64,000 nucleotides of DNA from Cherax quadricarinatus (Eukaryota; Arthropoda; Malacostraca; Decapoda; Parastacidae): the NCBI RefSeq assembly GCF_038502225.1, contig NC_091293.1, positions 3,298,289 through 3,362,288 of the forward strand, given 5' to 3'. Made by a program: the position numbers and the translations under genes. The notes under the pieces were generated by a model that saw nothing but the letters and a program-made list of their open reading frames with translations, ran no database searches and had not been told where the DNA came from. Numbering within the stretch: position 1 is the first letter of the stretch; the number at the start of each line of letters is the position of its first letter. This document shows positions 9,894-21,204 of the stretch, piece after piece.

Positions 9894-10421
9894 ATGATTG
9901 TAGTCATGTATAAACGTAAGTAACCGTTCTTACAGGATTCATTACCTTTGTAACTTGTGAGTTCATTACCTTTGTACTTAGTTCAGCTATCAAAACTTTG
10001 GGGGCCCAGTCCCTGGGCCCATTACGTACCTCTGTAATCTGTAAATACCTTTGTAACTTGTCATGATTGTTACCAGACCTACCTGGAGTTCATTACCTTT
10101 GTACTTAGTTCAGCTATCAAAACTTTGGGGGCCCAGTCCCTGGGCCCATTACGTACCTCTGTAATCTGTAAATACCTTTGTAACTTGTCATGATTGTTAC
10201 CAGACCTACCTGGAGTTCATTACCTTTGTAAATTGTGAGTTCATTACCTCCTTTGTAAATTGTGAGTTCATTATCTTTGTAAATTGTGAGTTCATTACCT
10301 CTGTAACTTGCTCAGCTATCAAAACTTTGGAGTCCAGTCCCTGGACCAATTATGTACCTCTGTAATCTTTTGACTACCGCCTACAGGATGGGTATGGGGT
10401 GCATAAACATATTAAACTAAA
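9894..10421 (+). mobile_element. 5'-truncated LINE 3' tail inserted in an older LINE
   Basis: This 528-bp insertion is flanked by a 13-bp duplication and ends in an A-rich terminus (ATTAAACTAAA). It is homologous to 19998-20417, which ends in a true poly(A). It consists of 3'-UTR-like sequence with repeated GTTCATTACC and TTTGTAAxTTGTGA motifs, then a GGATGGGTATGGGGTGCAT block before the tail. It has no coding content. The host LINE's own 3' UTR at 10960-11034 carries a related block (CACAGGATGAATATGGGGCG), so insert and host belong to related families. Confidence 0.85.
9961..10214. repeat. 127-bp tandem duplication in the LINE tail
   Basis: Bases 9961-10087 and 10088-10214 are essentially identical direct repeats. 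The unit begins GTTCATTACC and contains the GGGGGCCCAGTCCCTGGGCCC palindrome-like block. The related tail at 19998 has only one such long unit. Confidence 0.85.
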
Positions 10422-11034
10422 CTAACCAAGAAGAGTACCCAGAAGAAGAATGTAGAATATAACTTTGGTATATCTGTGTCTAGCATTAGGAATAATATTA
10501 GGAGAGAAGTAAATAAGGAAAATGATTGTTATAGGAATGCAATCAGAAGTCTGAGTAGACCTATAACCCACTATGATAACATGAACGTAGATAAGTATGT
10601 TTATGGAGCAACTTGCAATGTAAACAGACTGATGTTGTAGTGGCCAGGCTTAGGCTTGGTTACAAGTACTTCTGGCAGTTTAGGAGACACACAGATGATG
10701 ATCAAACTAAATGTAAATTATGTAATCAGGCATATGGTCACTGTCTTTAACACTGTGCTTAATTGTCCACTTACTGAGGAATACAGAGACAGACAATATA
10801 ATAACCTATGTGACCTTTCAAGATATCTTATTAATGAAAATAAGATACCAGATATACTAAGCAAATTTCCTAAATTTGCATGTAACAGATAAGTGAACTC
10901 TACATATGTAGATAAATAAAAACCCATATGTACACCTGTTAACCCTTTTGGGGCCTAGTTCCTAGGCTTTTGTGTATCCATATGCTCTTGCGCTACCGTC
11001 CACAGGATGAATATGGGGCGCACAATAAACTAGC
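10422..11034 (+). pseudogene. LINE ORF2 C-terminus and 3' UTR, continuation of the interrupted copy
   Basis: The host reading resumes as LTKKSTQKKNVEYNFGISVSS and continues to about 10636. A frameshift and stop follow. A second frame then gives a C-terminal zinc-finger-like segment, TKCKLCNQAYGHC, near 10700, and after another shift a tail resembling VLNCPLTEEYRDRQYNNLCDLSRYLINENKIPDILSKFPKF, ending at 10892. The 3' UTR with an AATAAA near 11022 follows. At least two frameshifts make it non-functional. Confidence 0.6.
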
Positions 11035-12047
11035 CACTTCGGTGGCAAAATCTAAAAAAATCTATCCCGTCTCCTTTGTCTTGCTTAAGAAGTTTATTTG
11101 ACTGTCCATGTACACGTATCTGCTGCTAACAAGGTTTAGCAGCAACAAGGCTACCCTTCCCCCAGAGATGCCTAATAAATTATGGAAATTCATGGATGGC
11201 TGAAGAGATACTGAGGAAAGGAGACAGTTTTCTAGAGACCTTGAAAACCCTTGCCCTGGAGGATCAGTCTTGACTGGTATTCTGGGATTAAGAAAGATCT
11301 CAGTAGCAGCCTGAAGAAGGAATGTATCAAGGCATTTAAAACAAGGGAGGTAACCCCAGACAGCATGGTAAAGCAATGGAGTTCCTTGGGAACTATGTAG
11401 GGAGGTATTTCTAATATCAGTCAGCCGGTTCTTCTATAATGTTAGATATTTGCTGCTAGTAATTCTTTTTTTTTCTTTGGTGCTAACAAATTCAGATTCC
11501 CTTGTAATGTGTTTATTAAATTGTAAGTGGTTTTCTCTGAGTATGTTTTACCTCCCCCTTTGAGCCATGTAAATAAGGTCCATTTGTTTTCAGAGGTTAA
11601 ATTGAATAACATATTGATGATATTTTCTTTGGAGAGTCAAGCCCCTGATAAGGTGCCTACTGCTCAAGTTTCAGACCAAGCTACCCTAAGAGCCAGTACT
11701 TATCAGGACCCCTATCTCGTTGCAGCTATCTTGTTGCAACTATCCTGTATTATTTCTCACTGGGTTTTCTCCTGCTCTAGCCCAAACTCCGTGTTTTCCC
11801 CTCTTCTCCTATGCCTATAGTTACTTTTATCTCTTCCACTATTTAAAGCGCAGGTGGTGGCAGCATACTTCCAAGAGAATAGAGGGCTACCTTCTATTCT
11901 CTCATTTTCTAGTAATATCTTGTTATTTGTTCTCTATTTTCTCCTACTTTTCTCCTCGCCGAGTCTCTACTTGAGGGAACAGACAATATGGCATCGCCGG
12001 GTGCTTTGTCGACCCCAGGGTGGGACTGGGGTGGAAGTTGCATTTCA
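11035..12047. other. Unassigned DNA
   Basis: I see nothing recognisable in this stretch. Short open frames on both strands lack motifs. A T-rich run near 11465 and low-complexity pyrimidine stretches near 11780-11960 are the only notable composition. Confidence 0.3.
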
Positions 12048-12175
12048 GGACAGGAGAGGCAGAAACTTGGGAGGGACAGGAGAGGAATAAACTTGGAAGG
12101 GGACAGGAGAGGAAGAATCTTGGAAGGGGCAGGAGAGGAAGAAACTTGGGAGGGGACAGGAGAGGAGGGAAACTG
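12048..12175. repeat. Purine-rich minisatellite, about 26-27-bp unit, five copies
   Basis: Five imperfect copies of a unit starting GGGACAGGAGAGGAAGAAACTTGG lie head to tail, differing by scattered substitutions and 1-2-base indels. Purines dominate the plus strand. Confidence 0.85.
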
Positions 12176-12379
12176 TACGAGGGGGAGAATGAACCTCCAC
12201 ACCCGTAACAGAGACAATAAGAGGTAAAGTACTAGGCACAGAGACTGGAAAGAAAAAAAAATATTGGAAAGGATAAGTGACTGGAGGAGAGAAGTGAAGG
12301 TGTAGTGGTGGGAGGTCTTGTAGACATAGATACATTCAAGATAAAGACTCAAGGACAGATTAAGGCAACGAGGTAGGAA

Positions 12380-12960
12380 TCTCGGATTTCAGGGCTGCAA
12401 AAGAGTTTGAAACCGAGGTGAATGTGGAAGTTGTGACAACAGAGTAGATCGTGGAAGTAGGTACCACCGAGGTTGAAGGTTGCTTAGTAACTCTAGAAAT
12501 AAGAAAGTCAAGGAAGTCTCCCTTGAAGGTGGGGATGAGAGTCTGCCATGGCATAAGTGAAACCTTTTTTCTCTCAGACAGCTGATTTCTCGTTCTTTTA
12601 AGTAAACTTGGCAACAGCGTGAATAAGCCAGGTAAGTCTCATTACAATTAAGACGAGAGGGAGGTAGACTGCAGGATGTATTGGTATGGTCCGCAGCACT
12701 ACAGCCTGGGCATTCTGCCGTGGCCTGCAATATTTCGCTGGGTGGCCAAAGGCCAGCAATTTATCCACTGTTGTAGTGTAGGGATCAACTCCCGAACTTA
12801 TAAATGGCTTTCCACAATATAAACTGAGAGCATAAGTTCTCGGCAGTCAAAATTTAAGCGAGCTACATTGCAAGAGAAACGTCTCTGCCTGCGGGCAGGC
12901 AGTACATAAATGTCCTCTTTGAGAATTGGGAGTCTTGGAGCTCAAGTTGCTCCAGAAAGT
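12380..12960 (-). pseudogene. Degenerate LINE ORF1, zinc-knuckle (Gag-like) part
   Basis: Minus-strand frames show fragments of the zinc-knuckle region found in arthropod jockey/I-type ORF1 proteins. FGHPAKYCR is followed, after a frameshift near 12725, by ATAECPGCSAADHTNTSC, then a LNCNETYLAYSRCCQVYLKEREI segment. The last is the usual stretch after the knuckles (CNCxGxHxAxSxxCxxYxKExEI). An upstream fragment, LEQLELQDSQFSKRTFMYCLP, near 12930 may be part of the same protein. Stops and shifts make it dead. I identify it from motif pattern only. Confidence 0.5.
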
Positions 12961-14216
12961 CAGCATCACGTGTCCGGAAATCATTGAACAATGGTATGAG
13001 GCAGAACTATGGTACAACTGCAAGAATTCAGAGAAACATGTTTTCGAATCGTGAAAGGAATATCGTCTGTGGAGGTAAGAATGGACAGATTGTGATCCTG
13101 GTCAGCATTTTGCATCATGATGATGCGTGCATCACTCTTAAGAGCACAAAAAAAATATTTTGACCAACAGGGGCAGGAGTGCCTTGCTGATACTATGATC
13201 AGAAAAACAGGCAGAGCGAAGAACTTAGTCCATGTAGTGTGTGAAAGGAGTGAGTGTTGTGCTAGTCATTTCTGGGAAGAGCGAGAAGTAATCGAAAGTG
13301 TCATCTGTTAGTGGTCATGGTCGTTTAGGTGCATGACCAGAGGTGGTTCCTCCTGAGATGGGCTGGCAATCTGAAAATCATGGCACTGTAGAGGGATAAG
13401 CGGGAGGCATTGTCAAAGTCGTGTGGAGGTCAGACGTATCAAAGGAGTTAGGCAGAACTCCGGTAACAGGGGGCGAGTAACAAAATGTTACTCGCAGAAG
13501 GTACTGGGAAGTTAGAACGTTCCAAAGAATGGTCCGATAATGAAGCAGGGTCAGAAGAGGGAGCCGCAGCAGGAAGCGGTCCAGGAGGATAAGTATTATG
13601 GACTTGGGACTCCATGGGGGGGGGCCGTGGAGGGGGTAGTGCCTAGGAATGAGAGGGCTGCAAATCCCCCCAACTCCCAAGAGGACCTCTGTCCAGCCAG
13701 TAGCGCAGATGAGGCATGGAACCTATGCCATACCCTACCTTTCATGCCAATCAACAGGCAATCCAGAATAGCAACCTCACATCCACTGAGCCACCTCGGG
13801 GGACGAAAGAGAGGGCGGTAAAAAAAACCACCACAAGGCATACCTCCATCAGCTACCACCTCCCGGAATCCAACAGGTAGCCTCAAAACATACACCCATC
13901 ACCCAAAAGACATCACAAGCCACCCCGGGAAACTGGGAAGGGACTGGAACATCCTCTGATGATCCAGATTCCATGGCAAACTAAACCACCAACAAGGACC
14001 TTAACGGAATGGGACAGACAACGATACCCATCCTCCAGCCTAGGAACTAGAATTTCAGAGGAGAAAACCCCGAAGGCCAAAAGTAGGAAAGGGAGGACAG
14101 GAGAGGGATTGGAAAGGAAGAAGGTAATTAGGTTTGGTCGGAGGAAGAAGACCAGAAGGTCCAGTTCCTCAGACCACGAGGATCTTTACCACCCCAAGGA
14201 GCATCCTTAAAGAGGC
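12961..14216. other. Unassigned DNA, possibly decayed LINE sequence
   Basis: No domain is recognisable. A plus-strand frame at 13959-14210 is strongly basic (KSRKGRTGEG, GRRKKTRRSSS) and would suit a nucleic-acid-binding tail, but it has no homologue I can name. A pyrimidine/purine G-run occurs at 13616-13624. The region ends at the KpnI-type minisatellite. Confidence 0.3.
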
Positions 14217-17206
14217 CAGCAGCGTCAACCCATGAAACTGAAGGTACCACCAGGCAGCATCAATCTGAAGGTACCACCAGGCAGCAACAACCTGAAGGTA
14301 CCACAAGGCAGTGTCAACCCATCAACCTAAAGGTACCACCAGGCAGCGTCAACCTGAAGGTACCACCTGGCAGCGTCAACCTGAAGGTACCACCAGGCAG
14401 CATCAACCTGAAGGTACCACCAGGCAGCATCAACCTGAAGGTACCACAAGGCAGCATCAACCTGAAGGTACCACCAGGCAGCATCAACCTGATGGTACCA
14501 CCAGGCAGTGTCAGCATGAAGGTACCACCAGGCAGCATCAATCAGAAGGTACCACCAGGCAGTGTCAACCTATCAACCTGAAGGTACCACCAGGCAGCAA
14601 CAATCTGAAGGTACCACCAGGCAGCATCAACCCATCAACCTAAGGTACCACCAGGCAGCGTCAACCTGAAGTTACCACCAGGCAGCATCAACCCATCAAC
14701 CTAACGTACCACCAGGCAGCGTCAACCTGAAGGTACCACCAGGCAGCATCAACCCATCAACCTGAAGGTACCACCAGGCAGCATCAACCTGAAGGTACCA
14801 CCAGGCAGCATCAACCTGAAGGTACCACCAGGCAGCATCAACCTGAAGGTACCACCAGGCAGCGTCAACATGAAGTTACCACCAGGCAGCATCAACCGGA
14901 AGGTACCACCAGGCAGTGTCAACCTATCAACCTGAAGGTACCACCAGGCAGCATCAATCTGAAGGTACCACCAGGCAGCATCAACCTGAAGGTACCACCA
15001 GGCAGCGTCAAACTGAAGTTACCACCAGGCAGCATCAACCCATCAACCTAAAGGTACCACCAGGCAGCGTCAACCCATCAACCTGAAGGTACCACAAGGC
15101 AGCATCAACCCGAAGGTACCACCAGGCAGTGTCAACCCATCAACCTGAAGGTACAACCAGGCAGCATCAACCTGAAGGTACCACCAGGCAGCATCAACCT
15201 GAAGGTACCACCAGGCAGCATCAACCTGAAGGTACCACCAGGCAGCATCAACCTGAAGGTACCACCAGGCAGCATCAACCCATCAACCTAAGGTACCACC
15301 AGGCAGCGTCAAACTGAAGTTACCACCAGGCAGCATCAACCCATCAACCTAAAGGTACCACCAGGCAGCATCAACCCATCAACCTGAAGATACCACAAGG
15401 CAGCATCAACCCGAAGGTACCACCAGGCAGTGTCAACCCATCAACCTGAAGGTACCACCAGGCAGCATCAACCTGAAGGTACCACCAGGCAGCATCAACC
15501 TGAAGGTACCACCAGGCAGCATCAACCTGAAGGTACCGCCAGGCAGCATCAACCTGAAGGTACCGCCAGGCAGTATCAACCTGAAGGTACCACCAGGCAG
15601 TATCAACCTGAAGGTACCACCAGGCAGTATCAACCTGAAGGTACCACCAGGCAGTATCAACATGAAGGTACCACCAGGCAGTATCAACCTGAAGGTACCA
15701 CCATGCAGTATCAACATGAAGATACTACCAGGCAGCATCAACCCATCAACCTGAAAGTACCACCAGGCATCATCAACCCATCAACCTGAAGGTACCACCA
15801 GGCAGTATCAACCTGAAGGTACCATCAGGCAGTATCAATCAACATGAAGGTACCACCAGGCAGTATCAGCCTGAAGGTACCACCAGGCAGTGTCAACCTA
15901 TCAACCTGAAGGTACCACCAGGCAGCATCAATCTGAAGGTACCACCAGGCAGCATCAACCTGAAGGTACCACCAGGCAGCGTCAAACTGAAGTTACCACC
16001 AGGCAGCATCAACCCATCAACCTAAAGGTACCACCAGGCAGCGTCAACCCATCAACCTGAAGGTACCACAAGGCAGCATCAACCCGAAGGTACCACCAGG
16101 CAGTGTCAATCCATCAACCTGAAGGTACCACCAGGCAGCATCAACCTGAAGGTACCACCAGGCAGCATCAACCTGAAGGTGCCACCAGGCAGCATCAACC
16201 TGAAGGTACCACCAGGCAGTGTCAACCTGAAGGTACCACCAGGCAGCATCAACCTGAAGGTACCACCAGGCAGCGTCAACCCATCAACCTAAGTTACCAC
16301 CAGGCAGCGTCAAACTGAAGTTACCACCAGGCAGCATCAACCCTTCAACCTAAAGGTACCACCAGGCAGCATCAACCCATCAACCTGAAGGTACCACAAG
16401 GCAGCATCAACCCGAAGGTACCACCAGGCAGTGTCAACCCATCAACCTGAAGGTACCACCAGGCAGCATCAACCTGAAGGTACCACCAGGCAGCATCAAC
16501 CTGAAGGTACCACCAGGCAGCATCAACCTGAAGGTACCACCAGGCAGTATCAACCTGAAGGTACCACCAGGCAGTATCAACATGAAAGTACCACCAGGCA
16601 GCATCAACCCATCAACCTGAAGGTACCACCAGGCAGTATCAACCTGAAGGTACCACCAGGCAGTATACCACCAGGCAGTATCAGTATCCTGAAGGCAGTA
16701 CCACCAGGCAGTATCAACCTGAATCAATCCTGAAGGTACCACCAGGCAGTATCAACCTGAAGGTACCACCAGGCAGTATCTGCCTGAAGGTACCACCAGG
16801 CAGTATCAACCTGAAGGTACCACCAGGCAGTATCAACCTGAAGGTACCACCAGGTAGTATCAACCTGAAGGTACCACCAGGCAGTATCAACCTGAAGGTA
16901 CCACCAGGCAGTATCAACCTGAAGGTACCACCAGGCAGTATCAACCTGAAGGTACCACCAGGCAGTATCAACCTGAAGGTACCACCAGGCAGTATCAACC
17001 TGAAGGTACCACCAGGCAGTGAAGGTCAGTATCCTGAAGGTACCACCAGGTAGTATCAACCCATCAACCTGAAGGTACCACCAGGCAGTATCAACCTGAA
17101 GGTACCACCAGGCAGTATCAACCTGAAGGTACCACCAGGTAGTATCAACCCATCAACCTGAAGGTACCACCAGGCAGTATCAACCCATCAACCTGAAGGT
17201 ACCAGC
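14217..17206. repeat. 27-bp minisatellite with KpnI sites, about 3 kb
   Basis: The unit is 27 bp: GGTACCACCAGGCAGCATCA followed by ACCTGAA. Some units carry an extra 8-bp CATCAACC, giving 35 bp. Because 27 is nine codons, translated frames show a GTTRQHQPE-type nonapeptide, but the 8-bp insertions shift the frame and no start or flanking coding context exists. Subtypes (AGCATC, AGTATC, AGCGTC, AGTGTC; ACCACC versus ACCACAAGG) are arranged in larger repeats. The AGTATC subtype dominates the distal part, after about 16540. Confidence 0.95.
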
Positions 17207-17535
17207 AAACACCGCCCAGCGATCACCATTACTTCATCATTAACTACCCGATGGATCAAACACTCTCAACAATTTAAACCGATCTTTTACACACTGTAAC
17301 TCGCACTTCACTGAGTATCTAGTGTTCTATTATATAACAATAGTTATAAATGACCATAATTTTTATAGGGGTGGACCGGTAAGCCAGCGGAAGGCCTCGG
17401 TCAGATGACCAAAAGCTCCAAAGGCGGGTCATCATCTGACTAAGACCCGCGTCAGGAAACATTTGTCCTGTTTCCTGACGAACCTTACCTAACCTAACTG
17501 AGTATCTCAGAAAGCTGCTCAAGCTTATAATTTTT
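17207..17535. other. Unassigned spacer
   Basis: There are no genes here. It includes a short inverted motif, GTCAGGAAACA...TGTTTCCTGAC (about 17451-17480), that could form a hairpin. Confidence 0.3.
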
Positions 17536-17970
<435 letters not shown>

Positions 17971-18160
17971 TGTCCACAGGGAGCGCTAAACCTGCAGGCG
18001 TCAAAGAGAGCCTGCGGGGAATGAGAGGCATTCAGGTTGGATGCAGGGAAGAGGAGCAGGAGAGGAAGAGGAACCCATGGCGATCATCAAGGAACCTCCG
18101 TTGAGGGGGAAAAGCTTTTAAAGCAGTGAAGGTTCTGTTCTGAGTAAGTTTATCAAGGAC

Positions 18161-18592
18161 CAAGGGGGCGCTGACCCCCGGGACACCGTCCTGGTAGACT
18201 CCAGGTGTACTACAGTCAACATTACTTACTCTCAAGGGGGCGCTGACCCCCGGGACACCGTCCTGGTAGACTCCAGGTGTACTACAGTCAACATTACTTA
18301 CTCTCAAGGGGGCGCTGACCCCCGGGACACCGTCCTGGTAGACTCCAGGTGTACTACAGTCAACATTACTTACTCTCAAGGGGGCGCTGACCCCCGGGAC
18401 ACCGTCCTGGTAGACTCCAGGTGTACTACAGTCAACATTACTTACTTTCAAGGGGGCGCTGACCCCAGGACACCGTCCTGGTAGACTCCAGGTGTACTAC
18501 AGTCAACATTACTTACTCTCAAGGGGGCGCTGACCCCCGAGACACCGTTCAGGTAGACTCCAGGTGTACTACAGTCAATATTACTTACTCTC
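18161..18592. repeat. 72-bp minisatellite, six copies, LINE-tail derived
   Basis: Copies start at 18161, 18233, 18305, 18377, 18449 and 18520. The unit contains GGGGGCGCTGACCCCCGGG, then GGTAGACTCCAGGTGTAC, then a CAGTCAACATTACTTACT spacer. The first half resembles the 3' end of the LINE at 25473-25528 (GGGGGCGTTGACCCCCGG then CCAGGTAAACTCCAGG). The 72-bp period is a multiple of three, which explains an open minus frame with no coding meaning. Confidence 0.95.
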
Positions 18593-19389
<797 letters not shown>

Positions 19390-19652
19390 CAGCTGTTTTT
19401 AATAATCTTCCTGGCTTGCTACTAGGCCCTCTCTCTCCCCGCTCCTTGAGCTTTATCAAACCTCGTCTTAAAACTGTGTATGGTTCCTGCCTCCACTACG
19501 TCATTTTCTAGGCTATTCCACTGCCTTACAACTCTATGACTGAAGAAATACTTCCTACTATCTCTCTGACTCATTTGTGTCTTCAACTTCCAATTGTGGC
19601 CTCTTGTTTCTGTGTCCCCTCCCTGGAACATCCTGTCTTTGTCCACCTTGTC

Positions 19653-19656
<4 letters not shown>
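19390..19656 (-). pseudogene. LINE ORF2 C-terminal remnant (CR1-like)
   Basis: The minus-strand reading ending at 19422 contains DTETRGHNWKLKTQMSQRDSRKYFFSHRVVRQWNSLENDVVEAGTIHSFKTRFD. This is the typical extreme C-terminus of CR1-group ORF2 (RxxYFxxRVVxxWNxLPxxVVxAxSxxxFKxxLD), and the same motif appears in the intact LINE at 50040-50130. On its upstream side the remnant is cut off by the TG microsatellite at 19657. Confidence 0.8.
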
Positions 19657-19723
<67 letters not shown>

Positions 19724-19789
19724 TATGAGTGTGTGTGTGTATGAGTGTGTGTGTGTGTGTGTATGAGTGTGTGTGCGTGTGTGTGTATG

Positions 19790-19852
<63 letters not shown>

Positions 19853-19903
19853 ATGTGTGTGTGTATGAATTTGTATGTGTGTGTGTGTGTGTGTGTGAGA
19901 GAG
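19657..19903. repeat. (TG)n microsatellite, compound
   Basis: GT repeats run for about 245 bp, with GAGTATGAGT, TATGAGT and TTTATG interruptions. The run ends in a short GA run. Confidence 0.98.
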
Positions 19904-19997
19904 ACAGAGAGACTCAGCAATCAAGATTTGCACCAATAACTCACTACAGTTGTGACCGGGTGTGGAAGTGTGAATTGCTCATTACTCTAAAATTTGT

Positions 19998-20417
19998 TCA
20001 TGATTGCAGCCATGTATAAACGTAAGTAACCATTCTTACAGTATTCATTACCTTTGTAACTTGTGAGTTCATTACCTTTGTAACTTGTGAGTTCATTACC
20101 TTGTACCTAGTTCAGCCATCAAAACTTTGGAGCCCGGTCCCTGGACCCATTGTGTACCCCTGTAATCTGTAAATACCTTTGTAACTTGTCATGATTGTGA
20201 CTAGACCTACCTGGAGTTCATTACCTTTGTAAATTGTGAGTTCATTACCTTTGTAAATTGTGAATTCATTACCTCTGTAACTTGCTCAGCTATCAAAACT
20301 TTGAGGCCCAGTCCCTGGACCCATTATGTACCTCTGTAATCTTTTGACTACCGCCCACAGGATGGGTATGGGGTGCATAATAAACATATTAAACTAAAAA
20401 AAAAAAAAAAATCTAAT
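19998..20417 (+). mobile_element. LINE 3' tail with poly(A)
   Basis: This is homologous to 9894-10421: both start at ATGATTG(C/T)AG(C/T)CATGTATAAACG and share the GTTCATTACC-type repeats and the CACAGGATGGGTATGGGGTGCAT block. It ends in AATAAA (about 20379) and a run of 17 A's to about 20411. It is a 3'-UTR-only insertion of the RNase H-type LINE family. Confidence 0.8.
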
Positions 20418-21204
20418 GATACCAGTGAATAGCAGAATACAGTGTTGTAGTAGCAACTAACCAGTATTATAATGGTACTTAGTGGAGTGGAGTGACTTTC
20501 ATTAGTTTCTTTTTTCTTGAAATACCAGACGTATACTGTGAATTTCATATAACCTGTAGTTACCAGCGGTCGCAATATACACAACCAGAAGCAAATATTA
20601 CTACAGAAAAAGCGTCCTTCCTCCAAAATTTCCACCAGTCAACTATAGTGATAATATAGCATTTATTGTAGTGGAGACGGAAAAAAAAAATAGAAAATCT
20701 AGATACAGCGATTGATAAACAAGGGTTGAGGTCGACCGTTCGTCATTGTAGGAGCTGCCAGAAATCACCGGTTTCTTCAACACGCAAGTTATACTTTTGT
20801 ATCAATCAAATCACATATTACTCGGGTAGATAATTTCCAGTAGATCCTTCATGTGTTAGCCCAAATCACCGACCAGTATGTTTTAAATAAGCGACCCACT
20901 GATCAGATCAGATCGACTGGTCCGAACCCTTGACTGGTCCGAACCCTTGACTGGTCCGAACCCTTGACTGGTTTCAAACGGTTTCGTTGGACAATAAAGC
21001 AGACTGTAAACGGATGGGGTTGTAGGCGCCCTTATAAACACAAACATTAAATATATATCAGGAACGTGCACGGTAAGCTGTCCAATATACAAAAACAGTT
21101 AGAAACAGAAATACAAATAGCTAGAGCTTCATTTAAGGAGGTTATTAATAGAATATTCAAGAGGTTGCTAGTAGAATTGCAGTAAATCAACCATTCAAAT
21201 CATT
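20418..21204. other. Unassigned DNA, possible LINE 5' UTR distally
   Basis: No ORFs are recognisable. The distal part may be the 5' UTR of the LINE whose ORF1 starts at 21205; it includes three 17-bp tandem units at 20915-20965. Its upstream limit cannot be set from the sequence. Confidence 0.3.
20915..20974. repeat. 17-bp tandem repeat, three copies
   Basis: GACTGGTCCGAACCCTT is repeated exactly three times (20915, 20932, 20949), followed by a partial fourth. Confidence 0.95.

Noticed and set aside
13690..13830. Possible tRNA-derived SINE head on the minus strand (TGGCTCAGTGG A-box-like, GGTTCCATGCC B-box-like)
   Set aside because: The A-to-B spacing is about 70 bases, the B-box is imperfect, and no tail or target duplication was found.
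14311..17059. GTTRQHQPE-type and LPGGTFRLM-type repeat proteins
   Set aside because: The nine-codon period keeps frames open on both strands. The 8-bp insertions break them at random, and there is no gene context.
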